Of a stretch of 64,000 nt of DNA, positions 52,389 to 64,000 are shown in pieces (within the stretch, counting starts at the first letter, position 1; the number at the start of each line of letters is the position of its first letter). The notes below the pieces were generated by a model, which was not told the origin of the DNA, ran no database searches, and worked only from the letters and a program-made list of their open reading frames with translations. Position numbers and translations under genes: made by a program. This DNA comes from Lanius collurio (Eukaryota > Chordata > Aves > Passeriformes > Laniidae), in assembly GCA_020086605.1 (NCBI GenBank), contig JACBWW010000017.1, positions 12,600,126-12,664,125 on the forward strand, in the 5' to 3' direction.

Positions 52389-55300
52389 ATTAGGTGCATT
52401 GTAACACTGGCAGCAATCAGACTGGAAGTGAAAATATGCATATGCACTTAACTAACAGCAAAAACTGCAGCTTTGCCCAAAACAGAAAAAAAAAAAAGGC
52501 ATAAATATGAGACATAAGCTGGTTTTCAGCAGCTGAGTACAACTCTTGAATTTGCTCAACTGAAAGGCCTTTGGATCAGGGTCAGCCACTTCATCTCTGT
52601 GTTTAGATACAGATTGATGGAGCTCCCATCCCCTATTCAGAGTTTTCTACTAACTCACATGAACAATTACTTCACAGTGTCATCATACTTGAAAGTCAGG
52701 TACTATAACAATGAAGCATAATGGTATCAGACAGCATGATGTTAGTGAACTATTAAAACACAACCTTCACATTGAGAAATATATGGATTTCACCTTAAAG
52801 TGGGCTTTCAAAGTGGGTAATTACCAAAGTTTCAGAAATGTAAAACAATTCTATGAAATCAGAGTGGAAATAAGACAGTACAGTTCTGAAACTACCTCTA
52901 AGAAACTAGTATTTGAGGCTTCCCTACAGCCAGCCCCAGCACTAGCATTGCAGTCCAAATAGCTGCTACACCCATTGCAGCTGAGCCTGGCTGTGGTGGC
53001 AGAAGAGCACCAGTGCCAGGCTCAACCCTTTGATCATCCAGCATCAGCCATCACTGTGCCCCACCACACACCCCCTGCTCCAGCCAGATCTCCACCACTC
53101 AAACAGGTATTTTATTCACAGCTGGCAAAATAGAATAATTTTACAAAGCCTGAATTTGCTAGTCAAGAAGAAACCTTCCCAGTGTGTAGCAGGATACTGT
53201 GGCCTCAGCTGGGCACAGCCTGACAAAGTCCAGCTGTCCTCAGCCTTCCTGAGGTTACCCTGCTTCTCTCACCAAGCATGGGGGAGAGCACAGTCGGACT
53301 GCCTGCACCTAACAGCCCCCTGAAGAGCTGTTCATAAAACAATCCTACTGGATACACCACTTGAAATGGAGAACAAGAAATGTTCCAATTGATGAATTGC
53401 TCTGCTGCAGTCCAGGACAAACTGACAGCCCATGTTCCACCTGCTGAGACAGGAAAGGACCTGTCCAATGAATGCAGACTGTCTAGTCTCTTGCATTGCA
53501 TCTACAAATTTTAAAAACTCAATGAAGAGGCCTCTATTCTAGAGTATGCATAAATATTCTCAACTAGGCAGACTCTATATATACTTGCCATAACAGGTTT
53601 ACTCGGGCATTTGTGGTGAGCTGTCCTGGTATTACTTATTAGAGAAAACACTGGACGCTGAAAGTCTGCTTAGGTCTTCTCCACACTACTGATGTGAGAA
53701 TATTAAACTCATCCCTCCTGTCTTGCATTATGTATTCTTTGCCTGATTATTTTTCAATTGTTTTTGTGCGTGTGCACAAATCCCAAGGCATATGTGCAAA
53801 TTAGGATTCCTGTCCCATGCCAGTCTGGGCACATGATTTGTTTATATGCTAATTCAAAAATGTGAGTCTTGTCATTTCAATCTGCTACAGTAATTTAGCT
53901 CTAATGTGGAACTGGTGCCAGGAGTTTGAAGGGCTATTTTTCCTCTCTGTGGACAAACTGCTATATTGTGGTTACAATCCTACTTAATGGCATGAAGCCA
54001 CTTAAAAGAACTAACCTGCTCTAAGCAAATATTAACAATAACAATTTTCCGGTAATACCATTCTACTTAAAATAAAAAATCAGCTGCTGCTGTTAGAGAA
54101 ATATGCAGGTACTCTGACCCATGGCATGATGGTAGAGAGTACTCCTCTGCTTGCATCTCTGTCACAGAAAAAAGCTGGACATGAGCTCTGAAATAACTAG
54201 ATTGCTCTGGATATATTTGCAAATAAAATGAGCATACTGCTAGCTCCATGTAATCGTCTCTCACAGTATTCCCCATTCTTTTCCTTTTCCACAGTATGAC
54301 AGAGAGCAACACAGGACTCCAGTGCTATACACCATGGTTAAAAGAGCATCAGCAGCAGACTTGGAGACAGGTAGACAGCTCTGAGGCCAAAGCAGAGGCC
54401 CAAAGCATATCAAAGGTTAAGAAAAGTGCTGGCAACTGGGTGCCACGTCTGGAAGATGTATAACTTCATCTTGCAGATGCTGAGCTGAGTGCCCAGAGCA
54501 GTTGTCTTCAATTATGGTCAGAGCCAAAGGGTGGAGAGAAACAAAGAGGGTAATGAGAACTAGACGTTGTTCTGCCAGTTCTTGAAAGATTATATGTTTA
54601 TTCATTTAGTTACCAAAACACCAAGGGTTTTCAAGAGAAATCTAAACTTTGTATATGTCTGGGTGCAATACAAGTGCACAAACTAATCTGCATGAGAGAC
54701 AGTAGTTAGCTACAGTGGATGGCAATGTTACTGATGTTTATTATTTATAACACCCTCTTGGTCAAAATCCAGGAATCTGTCATATGTACCGAGGCATTGT
54801 GAAATCCCCCCAAATTATCATCACAAGTAACTCAGAGATTATTATCTGCAGAATACCAAGAAAGTGCTTTGTAGCACACACTGTCCTTGTCCTAAATGCT
54901 TATATTCCTGTTTGAAATGTCACTTGTCAAGAGGGAAGACATTTGTCCAGGGAAAGTTTAAGGTCAGTAATGGCATGATTTATTGCAGAAACATCATGAC
55001 TCTGTTCAGGAGACATTGGCAACTCTTCAGGAAATATTGATTAGATGGTGAAAAGCTTAGCTTTCTTCTTTGTGGAACAATACACTCTAGCTGGGTTCTT
55101 TGTACTGAAACATTGCATATGAAGCAAATTGGCAGAGAACATTGACTCAAATTAGGAAGAGACTTAATGCATGTCCTCAGCATCTCCCGCTTTCAGCATT
55201 GTCTTAAGCCACGCAAAACATCTCTTTGAGGCACAGGCAGTACAGCTACAAATTAAAAATCAGGCCATTTTTAGCTCTGGCCCTGCAAGTCTCTACAGCT

Positions 55301-56065
55301 GATGTCATTCACAGCCCCCTTTGCTGCACTGCCTCAGGTTTAAGTGTAATTCACTCCCAAGGCTGTGCCTCTTGCTGCTGTTAGGTCTTCTGTCACATGG
55401 CATCCTCCCTCCCTTCTTGCTGTCCATCACTGGATTTGGGTCTGGGCATCACTGTCCACCACCTTTATCAGTGCAGTAGTACCAGATGGCCAATTGCTGC
55501 TCAAGGTATTTGAAGAGTTAGACTAAAACCAAGCTCTACCAGGCTGCAGGATTTGTCTTACCATGCAAGGGAAAGTTCCACTGCTGGCACACAGGCATTT
55601 TGTGATTAATGTTTTTCCCTTTACTGTATCAGGTCTGGTTAAAGTTGTAGATGTTAGTAGTTGACACAGCCCTTTTACTTAATCTAAGCCACCTTGAAAA
55701 CTCTGGGTGGCATTAAATAACAAAGTATGTGCAATAAAATAAATGGATTGTATATACTAGTAGGATAACATTCTTTAAATGGTTGGAATCTCAAATGAAG
55801 CATGAATAAGGGGCAGTCTAACACCTTTGCAGTTAGACAAATCTGAACCAGCCAGACTATGGGTACTTGGCTTTTCAGATGTAAGAAATCACTAATTTCA
55901 TTTGTCAGAACCTACAGTAGGCTTTGAATGTTTTTCTTATTCCTTGACTAAAATAATAAATCAGAGAAATTCATGGTGTCATATGCAAATGGAGATACTA
56001 CGAGTTCAAAACAGAAGGAATACAGCTTAAGGCCTGGCTTTCTGAAATCTTAACCTTTTAAGTGT

Positions 56066-56100
56066 AAAAAAAAAAAAGAAAAGAAAAAAGAAAAAAAGGA
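56066..56100. repeat. A-rich (GAAAA)-type microsatellite
   Basis: An A12 run is followed by GAAAA/GAAAAAA units to about 56100. No retroposed body is recognised on either side. Confidence 0.9.
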
Positions 56101-59100
56101 CTGATATGATTAATTTTGCTCCCAGTTCCAGCAAAACGTGGACATAATAAATTACAGCAGAGACAGAATGACGATTCTTATATCTGGATCTCCATCCACT
56201 GCTGCAGGCAGCAGCACTGCAAATTGTGCCCATAAGACTCACTCCTCTAGTGGATTGAGTGTCTTTTGTAAAGCCTTCAAAGTTTCAAAACATGCTGTTC
56301 TGAAGTCCACAGCCTTTGGAACCAATGGTTTGTGGAAATAATTCACCAACACACACAATGGCTCAAGCACTATGGTATATAACACAGAGTACTGGCTATA
56401 TCAATCATAGCCTTAGTGTTGAGGACGTTGAGAGTTTAATACAAATTGTTTGCCAAAGGAAAACACATTACCTGGAAAGAAGGGAGGTTACTTAAAGTTT
56501 TTCTTCCAGATCAATGAATGCCCTGCTTTTGAAGGTTATTTGTGCCACCAAGTTGTTCACATGTGCAGGGTTATAAAAGAATTCTACCAGTGGAGTTCAA
56601 GAGATATTTAAAAAAGTAACAGGCAGAATCCTAGCTGAAGAAGTATTTTATCTTTGTAGACAGAACTTGGTAAACTAAGTTTCGCTTTTCCTCAATCAAT
56701 TTCTGCTCCTGATGGAAGTAAATGAAAAACACATCATGCTGTTCAAAAGATGTTTGTCAAAGATTCTTACTTTTCTGCAAATATAAGCATAGCCCTGATT
56801 TAGAAAATTAATACAATAGCTTATGTTTTTGTAGCTAATTTTTTTAACTCAAACAATGACGAAAAACTTGAACAGCAAATTAATCTTTTATACCTGTTTC
56901 ATTTATGGGCAATTTGCTAGAACCAGAACTGTTAACTAGAAAAAGTATTTATTTCTCCCTCTAGCTCCAGCTTACTCTATTTACACTCTGATAATCTGGT
57001 TTAAAATAGTTTATAGATTTATAGGAGTCATATGTAGTCAAACAAAGAACACGCCCTTGGAAATACATATTTGAAGTATTGTCTCAAAATAATAAGTTAT
57101 GTTTATTTACCTAAAATCTGTCTCCCACATGCAAAGTATCAAGAATCATTTGAAACTTAAAGATCCATAATAAAGTTCTGAACAAGAAAAATAAAGACTT
57201 CGAACATACTCTTACAACCACTCTATAATTATCAACAAGGCTTTCTTTATGAAACTCCTGTTTCTCTTAGTTGCTGCTTTAGTTAAATCCACACAGGACC
57301 ACAGAAAGGGAAACATCTCAGTTCCTGTGTAAAACACAATCTTTTCCCTCAATGGCAAGAGGAAAATCATGCTGCATAAGAATTCTTTAATATATTTGCC
57401 TTTTGAGTTTATTGACTTTACTTCTACTGGTAGTCTACCATATACAAATAACATTTAGTTACCAAAACTAAATCCTTGCTGACTTAAAAACCCGTCTATT
57501 CAACAACAGTTTTGAATGAGTTGTATTGATTTAAGCAGTGCGAAGCTAGCAATAGAGGGCCCTAGGTCAGCTAACCATATTTTAAAGGTTTTCTTTCTTA
57601 AAAAGGGGGGAAAAATCAGGCATAAAGATGTGCACCATAAATTAGAATTCAGTGACTGAAAGGTGGAGCAAACATCCCTTTGGGATAATAAATCAAGTTA
57701 GTATTTGAATTTGTATCATCTTAGAACATCTTTCAACTTTATTTATTAGGTAGCTGAATGATTTTATCTTATCCATGTGCAGTCATCTAGTTCTGCCTGT
57801 ATCAAGCTGTTCCAGACAGCATCTCTCAGAGCAGTAGCCTGTACTGTGTTGGAAAGAAGCTACCATTGATAAATATGGTTTTGATTTTGGAAAAGTGAGC
57901 TGTCTGTCTTTATCATGGATTAAGGTATCATTCGAAGGTACACAGTACACTTGGCTCAGAGTGGGCCAAGGTAGTCTCCATCCCCAGCAGCCCTCCAGCC
58001 AGGCTTCCCATCTGGTTCTCATAAGGCTCCCCATCTACATTTCATCCTGCAAGCTGAAGAGATGATGCTAGATTAAAAGCAGGCCCAGCAACGATAGGTT
58101 TCAGAAGTTGGGGCAGGTATTCTAATTATGTAACACATGTAGTCATTTCTGGTACATAAATTGGCTTCTTACTGGGACATATTTGATTGGTACCAGTTTC
58201 TCCAAGAACAGGCATGCTACGGTAAATTACATCAACCTGCACCAACCAATCAGGGTAAGGAAAATTTCTGTTTGTTTTGCCTCTTTAGTCCAGTACTAAC
58301 CATATTTTAATTAAATACTAGAAGACTAGTAAATACAACCTGCTTAAACCCTTGCAGCCACAAAGATGTCATTTCCCTGGGCTGGAGATGCTACAAGAAG
58401 TCTCACATTTTCTCAGTTCCATCTTGTCACTTCATTTTCAACACTACAGCCTCCACTTTGCAACTAAGTTCACCCTGGCACAGATCCTCAAGCTCATACA
58501 AAGCCCCCCAGAGCTCAGCAGGATTCAAGAGCTGTAAGCTTCCTTACAGGCAGATCCTATTGCAGCACTGGGGACAATTGTACCAGAAAAATGTGATTTA
58601 GAGTTGCCATAGGTACTATTTCAAGAGCAGCATACAAAGCCATGCAGTAAGCATTACACTTGCTCAGCGATATCCTTCTTTGTATTGGTTGAAGTTACTT
58701 CCATTGTTTTTGAAATAAAAATGATTTATTTAGGCCCATGTTCAGGAATGTATAATTTTAAATATAATAAGCTAGAAACAGAATAAAATAAATCATCTAA
58801 AGTACACTGAAATATCTGGCATGGAATTTTTCTGAACCCTTTTTAGTAAGTTTCTGACATAGTTAAAACAGAGCAGAATTAATGAACATCCTAATGCAAG
58901 GAATCACATGGTTTGTCTAGTAAATAAAAGGTAAACAGCCTCTCTCAGTTGAATACTGACACTTTTAAAACACAATCTCTCCAAAATCAAAACAAAGTCA
59001 ATTTGTTCAAAAGTGGTGCAAGCCAGAGGTGACTGTGTATATTATTTCTCTACTCTAATGGAACAAGCATCAACCCTTCATGTGTTTCCTGGATAACTGC

Positions 59101-61942
59101 GCTTATTGAGCAAAACACTGCATTTCTATTGTTTTTTTCTGTAACACAAACCAACATCTAGTGCTAGTGTCATGTCAGGACCTGGTCAGAGGAACAGGTA
59201 TATTTGCACCAAGTGGTGTACACTACTGCAGGCCAACCCATTTTAAACCTATTGATCTGCTCCATGACTTTTTTTCTCACCCAGCCCATGAACAGACAGT
59301 GAACTAGCAAACTGCTTTGATATATAGTAGACTTGAAAACTCCCCAAAAGTTACCTCCATCTAGTAGAGAGATTTTAACAGATTTATTAAATTTCTCACT
59401 CTTACTTAAGCCATTGTGCCAATAAACAGAATACCTTCATGCTTGGTATGAATTTCACATTTCTCCTGAACTGCACTGGAATCCTGAACTTCCACCTGTC
59501 TGACATGAGAGGAGCATTTCACAGAATTTACTGTTTAATGGAATTTACTTTACTGGAATCCTTCTTTTTCCTCTTATCTCACAGGAGGTTAAGGCTTCAA
59601 GACAGATGAAAAAGTTCAGTAAGGGATAACATTATACACACTTTGTGTGCATTGTAGCCCTATATTTAAGAACACAGTTACGATTTATTTCCATGGTCTG
59701 TTTTCTTTTCCAGCAGCCTGTGTGAATTCTTTTAGGATGACATTAAATCAATTAGCTGCACCCATTGTGTTGGATTCAATATAGAGCAGACCAAAGAACA
59801 TACAAGCCCAATGGCACTCTGTCTCTTAGGAATTACATGCTTGCTTAAAGTAAATTATGGTGTATTACAATACAAAAACTGTCATGAGTTATTTGTGGCT
59901 AAACATCAAAACAAAGTAATATGTGGCAACATCTGATACTCAATTGACTTAAAGGTATTTACTCCAAGGAATTAGTTACTAACCAAAATTATTGCCATTA
60001 ACTTGTTCTGTAACAAAACTTTGCAGAAAAGAAAAGCAAAGGCATTGTATGTAGCCACAAAAACCCTTATCCTTAAGCTAACACTCAGCTACATGTTGGG
60101 CCAGCCCTCTCAGCCTTGTTCTCTCCACCTAAACTGAATAACCCTTTTTACTTTTAACTCAGTCCTCCCCATCCAGGCTCCAGCTCTGTGTTGATCAGTT
60201 CATGTGCTCAGTGCCACAAGCCAACTTTGCACATCCGGTGTTCCTCATGCACTCCAAACTGCTCTCATTACTTTTCATTTCACCCATTTTGTTTCCCCAA
60301 ACCCACTGGAGCCATCCTCACTAGAGTCTCTGGATGCTATCACAAGGCAAATAATCTGAGGTGTAAAAGACTCCATTCTGAAAGTGAAAGAAAGTGGACT
60401 CTTGAAGAGAATGTGAACCTTTCTAGAATAAATGCATTTCAAATATTATTCAAATAACTTGCTTTCATCTCTCTTTTTATTTCTTTAAAGTTAATTGGAA
60501 AGAAAGAAGGAAAGAAGTCACCAGGACACACATTCCAGGAGTCTCCTTGGTATAAATCAGGCAACACACGCACTGCACACCAGTAACAATGAAATGACCC
60601 CTTAAAATACTGCATTTCTTGCCAAGCATAACTTCTTTGAAGACTTTAAACTTCACTACTGGCCAAAATTCATGAGTTCAAAGTCCTTCTTTTCCTAGTT
60701 CAACTTGGGGCACAGTTCAGAGAAAGGAAAAAAGGGCTAAAGCAATTAATCTCACTTGATGTTTTCAGTAGAAAAGCAGGTCCAACAGTTAAGACAGAGA
60801 CGCTCTTGGCCTCTAAACACCCAAATGCTCCTTCAGGACTAAAACTATCAGACTCCTGTCAATAGGAATTTGGGCACATCCTTGTCCAAGCAGTTCTGGG
60901 GAAACTAGTCACACTTGCTGTGCTTGGCCCACTCACTTCCAGACAAGACCCAGACCTGGGCTCCTCACCAAGCCAGAGAACGAACTAGAGGATAGGGGAG
61001 CAATGTAAGAACTGGCTCGTGGTGGGACCCCATTTGGGTTGTAACGCAACAGTACATCAACACCAGAAATCAGAATCACAGAACTTAAACAGTTTAATTT
61101 AATAATTAACAGAAGGCAAATACCACAGAGCCTTGTTCCTTGAGTCTTCAAGTTTACAACTTTGTTACTGTGGCTCCTCCACAGTTGATAGATTGGATAC
61201 TAATGGGACAGAGGAAACCAAAACAGATGACTAACATTAGCCAGTAAGCGTAAGCAGCAGGGAAAACAAAAACAGCCTGCTTTTCGCTCCTCCCATGTTA
61301 TCCAGGTATTCAGAATAAACACAAACACTGAGAAGACTATTCATAATTTGTACTTAAATAGAATCTTCTGTTAGTGGGTATCACAGCAATTTATGGCTGT
61401 TAAGTACTTGGTACTAACAGGATAAATGTCTGACATACATCTGCAGAAAAAAAATGCACGAAAGAACGTGAGACAGTCAAACTGCACAAATGTATTGCAC
61501 ACACCACTGTGGGTGTCACTGAAAATGTGGAAAACCTTTAGAAGGGAAAGTAAAATAGCTGAAATACAAAATCCTTTATGCCATAAGACTTCAGAAAATA
61601 GTTCTTCCCATATGTTTTTCCTTCCACTGTTTTCTGTTAGGGGGGGAAAAAATCCTCCCTTTCCACAGTCTCCCTCTTCAAAAGAAAATGAGTGTCTGAT
61701 TCCACTGAGAACAGTTGTGTCATGAAACTGAACTCCAATTATTTGAGGAGAGAAAAATCCCAACTGTTTTTCTACCTCTTCTTTTCACAGAGCTCAAGTT
61801 GCTTTGGGCAATTATTAACAAAATAACCACACAAAGTGAAATAACTTTAAAATATCAAAATAGGTCAAACAACCCTGTCACTCTACCCACATCCAGCACA
61901 CCAAACCTTTACAAACGCAAATGCATCTGTGCCTGCATTTAG

Positions 61943-61957
61943 AAAAAAAAAAAAAAA
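61943..61957. repeat. Poly(A) run, 15 nt
   Basis: An A15 homopolymer with no adjacent element recognised; a simple repeat. Confidence 0.9.
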
Positions 61958-62259
61958 TTACCACAGTACCAGACAACAGAAAATGGTTTTGCACATAAAG
62001 TAAGGCTCACAACTGATCTATACTGGGACAATTATAAGAGATTCTTACCAAGAAAATAGAATTAAAGCCTTACACTGAATGCCTGTTTTGTAGAGCTTCC
62101 AGCAGATACCCCTTCACCTCAGTCTCCCAGTGCAGTTCACAAAATAAGCTGCTGCCATCTTATGGAAGAGAACTTGAAAAGCACTTAGTGCGAAACCATT
62201 CTGCTCTTCCTCCTTTCCTGCATTTCTTCACCTTACTTGGTTTACCTGAGAGAAATAAC

Positions 62260-62271
62260 TTTTTTTTTTTT
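62260..62271. repeat. Poly(T) run, 12 nt
   Basis: A T12 homopolymer in non-coding sequence with no element recognised beside it. Confidence 0.9.
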
Positions 62272-64000
62272 AAGAATTTCCTTGCCTTACAAAAATCTGC
62301 CTATTTAAGGAGGTATTCTTTGGGGAAGTAACTTTCACAGCATCCAGGACGTCAAATGGAGTAGTTTTCCAAGAAAGGGAACAAAGCAGCCAGGCTGTTA
62401 ATCCTGACACTGCCTCAGACAGAGGTTTCTTGTAAGATAAAACAAAAGCCAGCTGGAGCCATTCAGCCACTACAAGAGAGAGTCATCAATTCTGCCCAGT
62501 TTTAAGGCAGTCATTTAGTGTGCTCCATCTCTGGACTTCTCTACATGGCCAGCTTGAACCAGTTTAACTAAAGGTGTGACTTTCAAAATGCTAAAATAAA
62601 TGAAAGTAAGCCAGTTTAAGCCTGAAGCCAGCACAGAGGTTCAATTTCTCCATCTGTAAGTCACAAAGAACTACATTTGCAGAACACCAGAGAGATGCTG
62701 AGAGATTTTGCTTTTGTTCTGAACGGGAAATCCTTCCACAAGTTTCCATGTTATGCTTTATAGGAAAGCAAGTTTTCAGATAAGGACTGCCTGTAAAAGG
62801 AGAGCGTTCAGCAAGGCCAAGGTACTGTGTTTGTGTGAACACAGGACTCCTGCAAGTTCAGCACTCTTGACATGACCTAGGATGCAATATTCAGCTTGAA
62901 CATCTAAATCTTTAGATTCCAAAAATCATAAGCCTTTTTTGAAGGAGTATGACCAGTACGAGAGGAGCCAAGTGTCCTCCTCATCCCTCTTACAGCAGCT
63001 AACACTGATACTCTACCAGCAAGCCTGAGCTTCCCCTGCCATTCTGGGGCTTGCACCAAGCCATAAAATACTGGTCAAACACTCTTCATTTTATCCGACC
63101 TCAGCTCTTCTTTTTCCTCTTCCTTCTCATGAAATAGTTTTCAACTCCCTATTAACCAAGGAAGATGTTAAAAAAGTCCTACTGAGAATGAAGACCTAAA
63201 ATGTAATAACCCTACATTATTAAGCTATACTAGCTAGATTTGGGTATTATGCAACCAAGGCTCCTACAATATAACAGCCATAGTCCCTATTTCCCCATAT
63301 GCACCTAAAGGAAGTTTATATAGAGCACCAGTAAACTATTACAGGAAAGCTACAACTACTGAACTGGGAGGAAATAAGTGGTGGGGATTAAGGACACTAA
63401 GTGGGAACTCAGGTATGTTAGTTCAAGCTGCAGGTTTCTGTGTCCTTGTAAGATTTCACACAAAGAATTTGTGCCCAAATACTCAAATGGAGTTTGCCAC
63501 CTAACTGCTTCCCCAGCAATTAAGACCCATCTTGCAGTGCTTCTGCAAGCCTCTCTCTGCACACTGCAGAGGACTAATGATGATGGAGCACTCAAGCATT
63601 GGAGAGGGCCAGCTGAAGGTGCCCAAGAAAATATCTTCCTTCTCTTGTATCAGCTTGGCAAGTCTTGTTTAGCAGCATTTCTCAGTTATGTCTGAAAAGA
63701 TCATATAATGTTCACATTGGCCTTTAAATAAAAATGCCAGCATTTTCATGGCCCCTTATTAACTGAGAGATATAAAATTTCAATAAGGAAGGAGACTGTG
63801 GTTTCAAGGGTCCACTTAGTCTCTAATCAGAGCATAAAAGATTGTTTTAAACATATATATAAAACACATCGACTTTTTTCTCTTTTCTTACACTTCTTTA
63901 CTTTCCTAACAGATTCCTCCAAACACTTTTATTTAAAATAGTCTTTCTATAATGTCCAGTGTTTTCTTTGTCAAATTTGGAGAGCTGTGTTTTGGGATAA

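Larger units (their letters stand above)
48606..56065. other. Non-coding stretch, about 7.5 kb
   Basis: No convincing exon is found. The 181-codon minus frame at 48842-49387 is the longest ORF in the window but matches no family I know and contains the hairpin at 49237-49301. Acceptor-like tracts occur before about 51282 and 51605 without matching donors or protein-like frames. Poly(T)/poly(A) tracts lie at 52337-52359, 52374-52383 and near 52485. The patch 53740-53900 could be a conserved non-coding element. Confidence 0.5.
56101..64000. other. Non-coding stretch to window end
   Basis: No exon is supported. Frames of 60-130 codons at 61371-61763 (minus), 61426-61725 (+) and 63378-63695 (+) are mostly mutually antisense and carry no recognisable motif. 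A poly(A) run lies at 61943-61957 and a poly(T) run at 62260-62271. The segment 60930-61310 has slightly different texture and could be an old LTR-like sequence, but I see no paired ends. The rest is unremarkable. Confidence 0.5.

Noticed and set aside
60930..61310. Possible LTR-like segment
   Set aside because: No matching partner LTR, clear TG...CA ends, primer-binding site or target duplication could be seen.

Overview
The window is vertebrate nuclear DNA, almost certainly from a bird. The main evidence is three 5'-truncated copies of the avian LINE CR1. Each ends in the typical octamer-type CR1 tail, and two carry recognisable CR1 ORF2 protein remnants. Short interspersed homopolymers, AT-rich spacers, sparse repeats and splice-bounded exons fit the same picture. 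There are no bacterial operons, no CRISPR arrays and no intact transposon or viral genes.

Layout. Positions 1-8097 are non-coding and are probably intron or upstream sequence of the one gene I can support. That gene is on the + strand and its 3' end is visible: a 34-nt microexon (8098-8131), a short intron (8132-8243), a terminal coding exon ending in TAA (8244-8430), and a 3'UTR of about 1.95 kb. The UTR ends at a canonical AATAAA (10362-10367) with GT-rich sequence downstream. I do not recognise the protein, so no symbol is given. From about 10.4 kb to the end (roughly 53.6 kb) I find no convincing exon. This part is a gene desert, or the intron of a gene whose exons lie outside. It contains three CR1 fragments (12791-13545 on the minus strand, 26029-26280 on the plus strand, 48072-48605 on the minus strand), several homopolymer and microsatellite tracts, a short tandem duplication and some inverted repeats.

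The most striking non-genic structure is a perfect 44-bp inverted repeat with a 65-nt spacer at 3556-3708. Next come a 20-bp-stem hairpin at 49237-49301, a 79-nt near-palindrome at 32541-32619 that looks like an old repeat, and a 32-bp tandem duplication at 16409-16472 in which each unit carries its own small hairpin. The terminal exon has three closely spaced candidate AG acceptors, two of which keep the same reading frame and differ by four codons. I found no clear new multi-gene system. The open reading frames of 100-180 codons in the desert look like chance ORFs.
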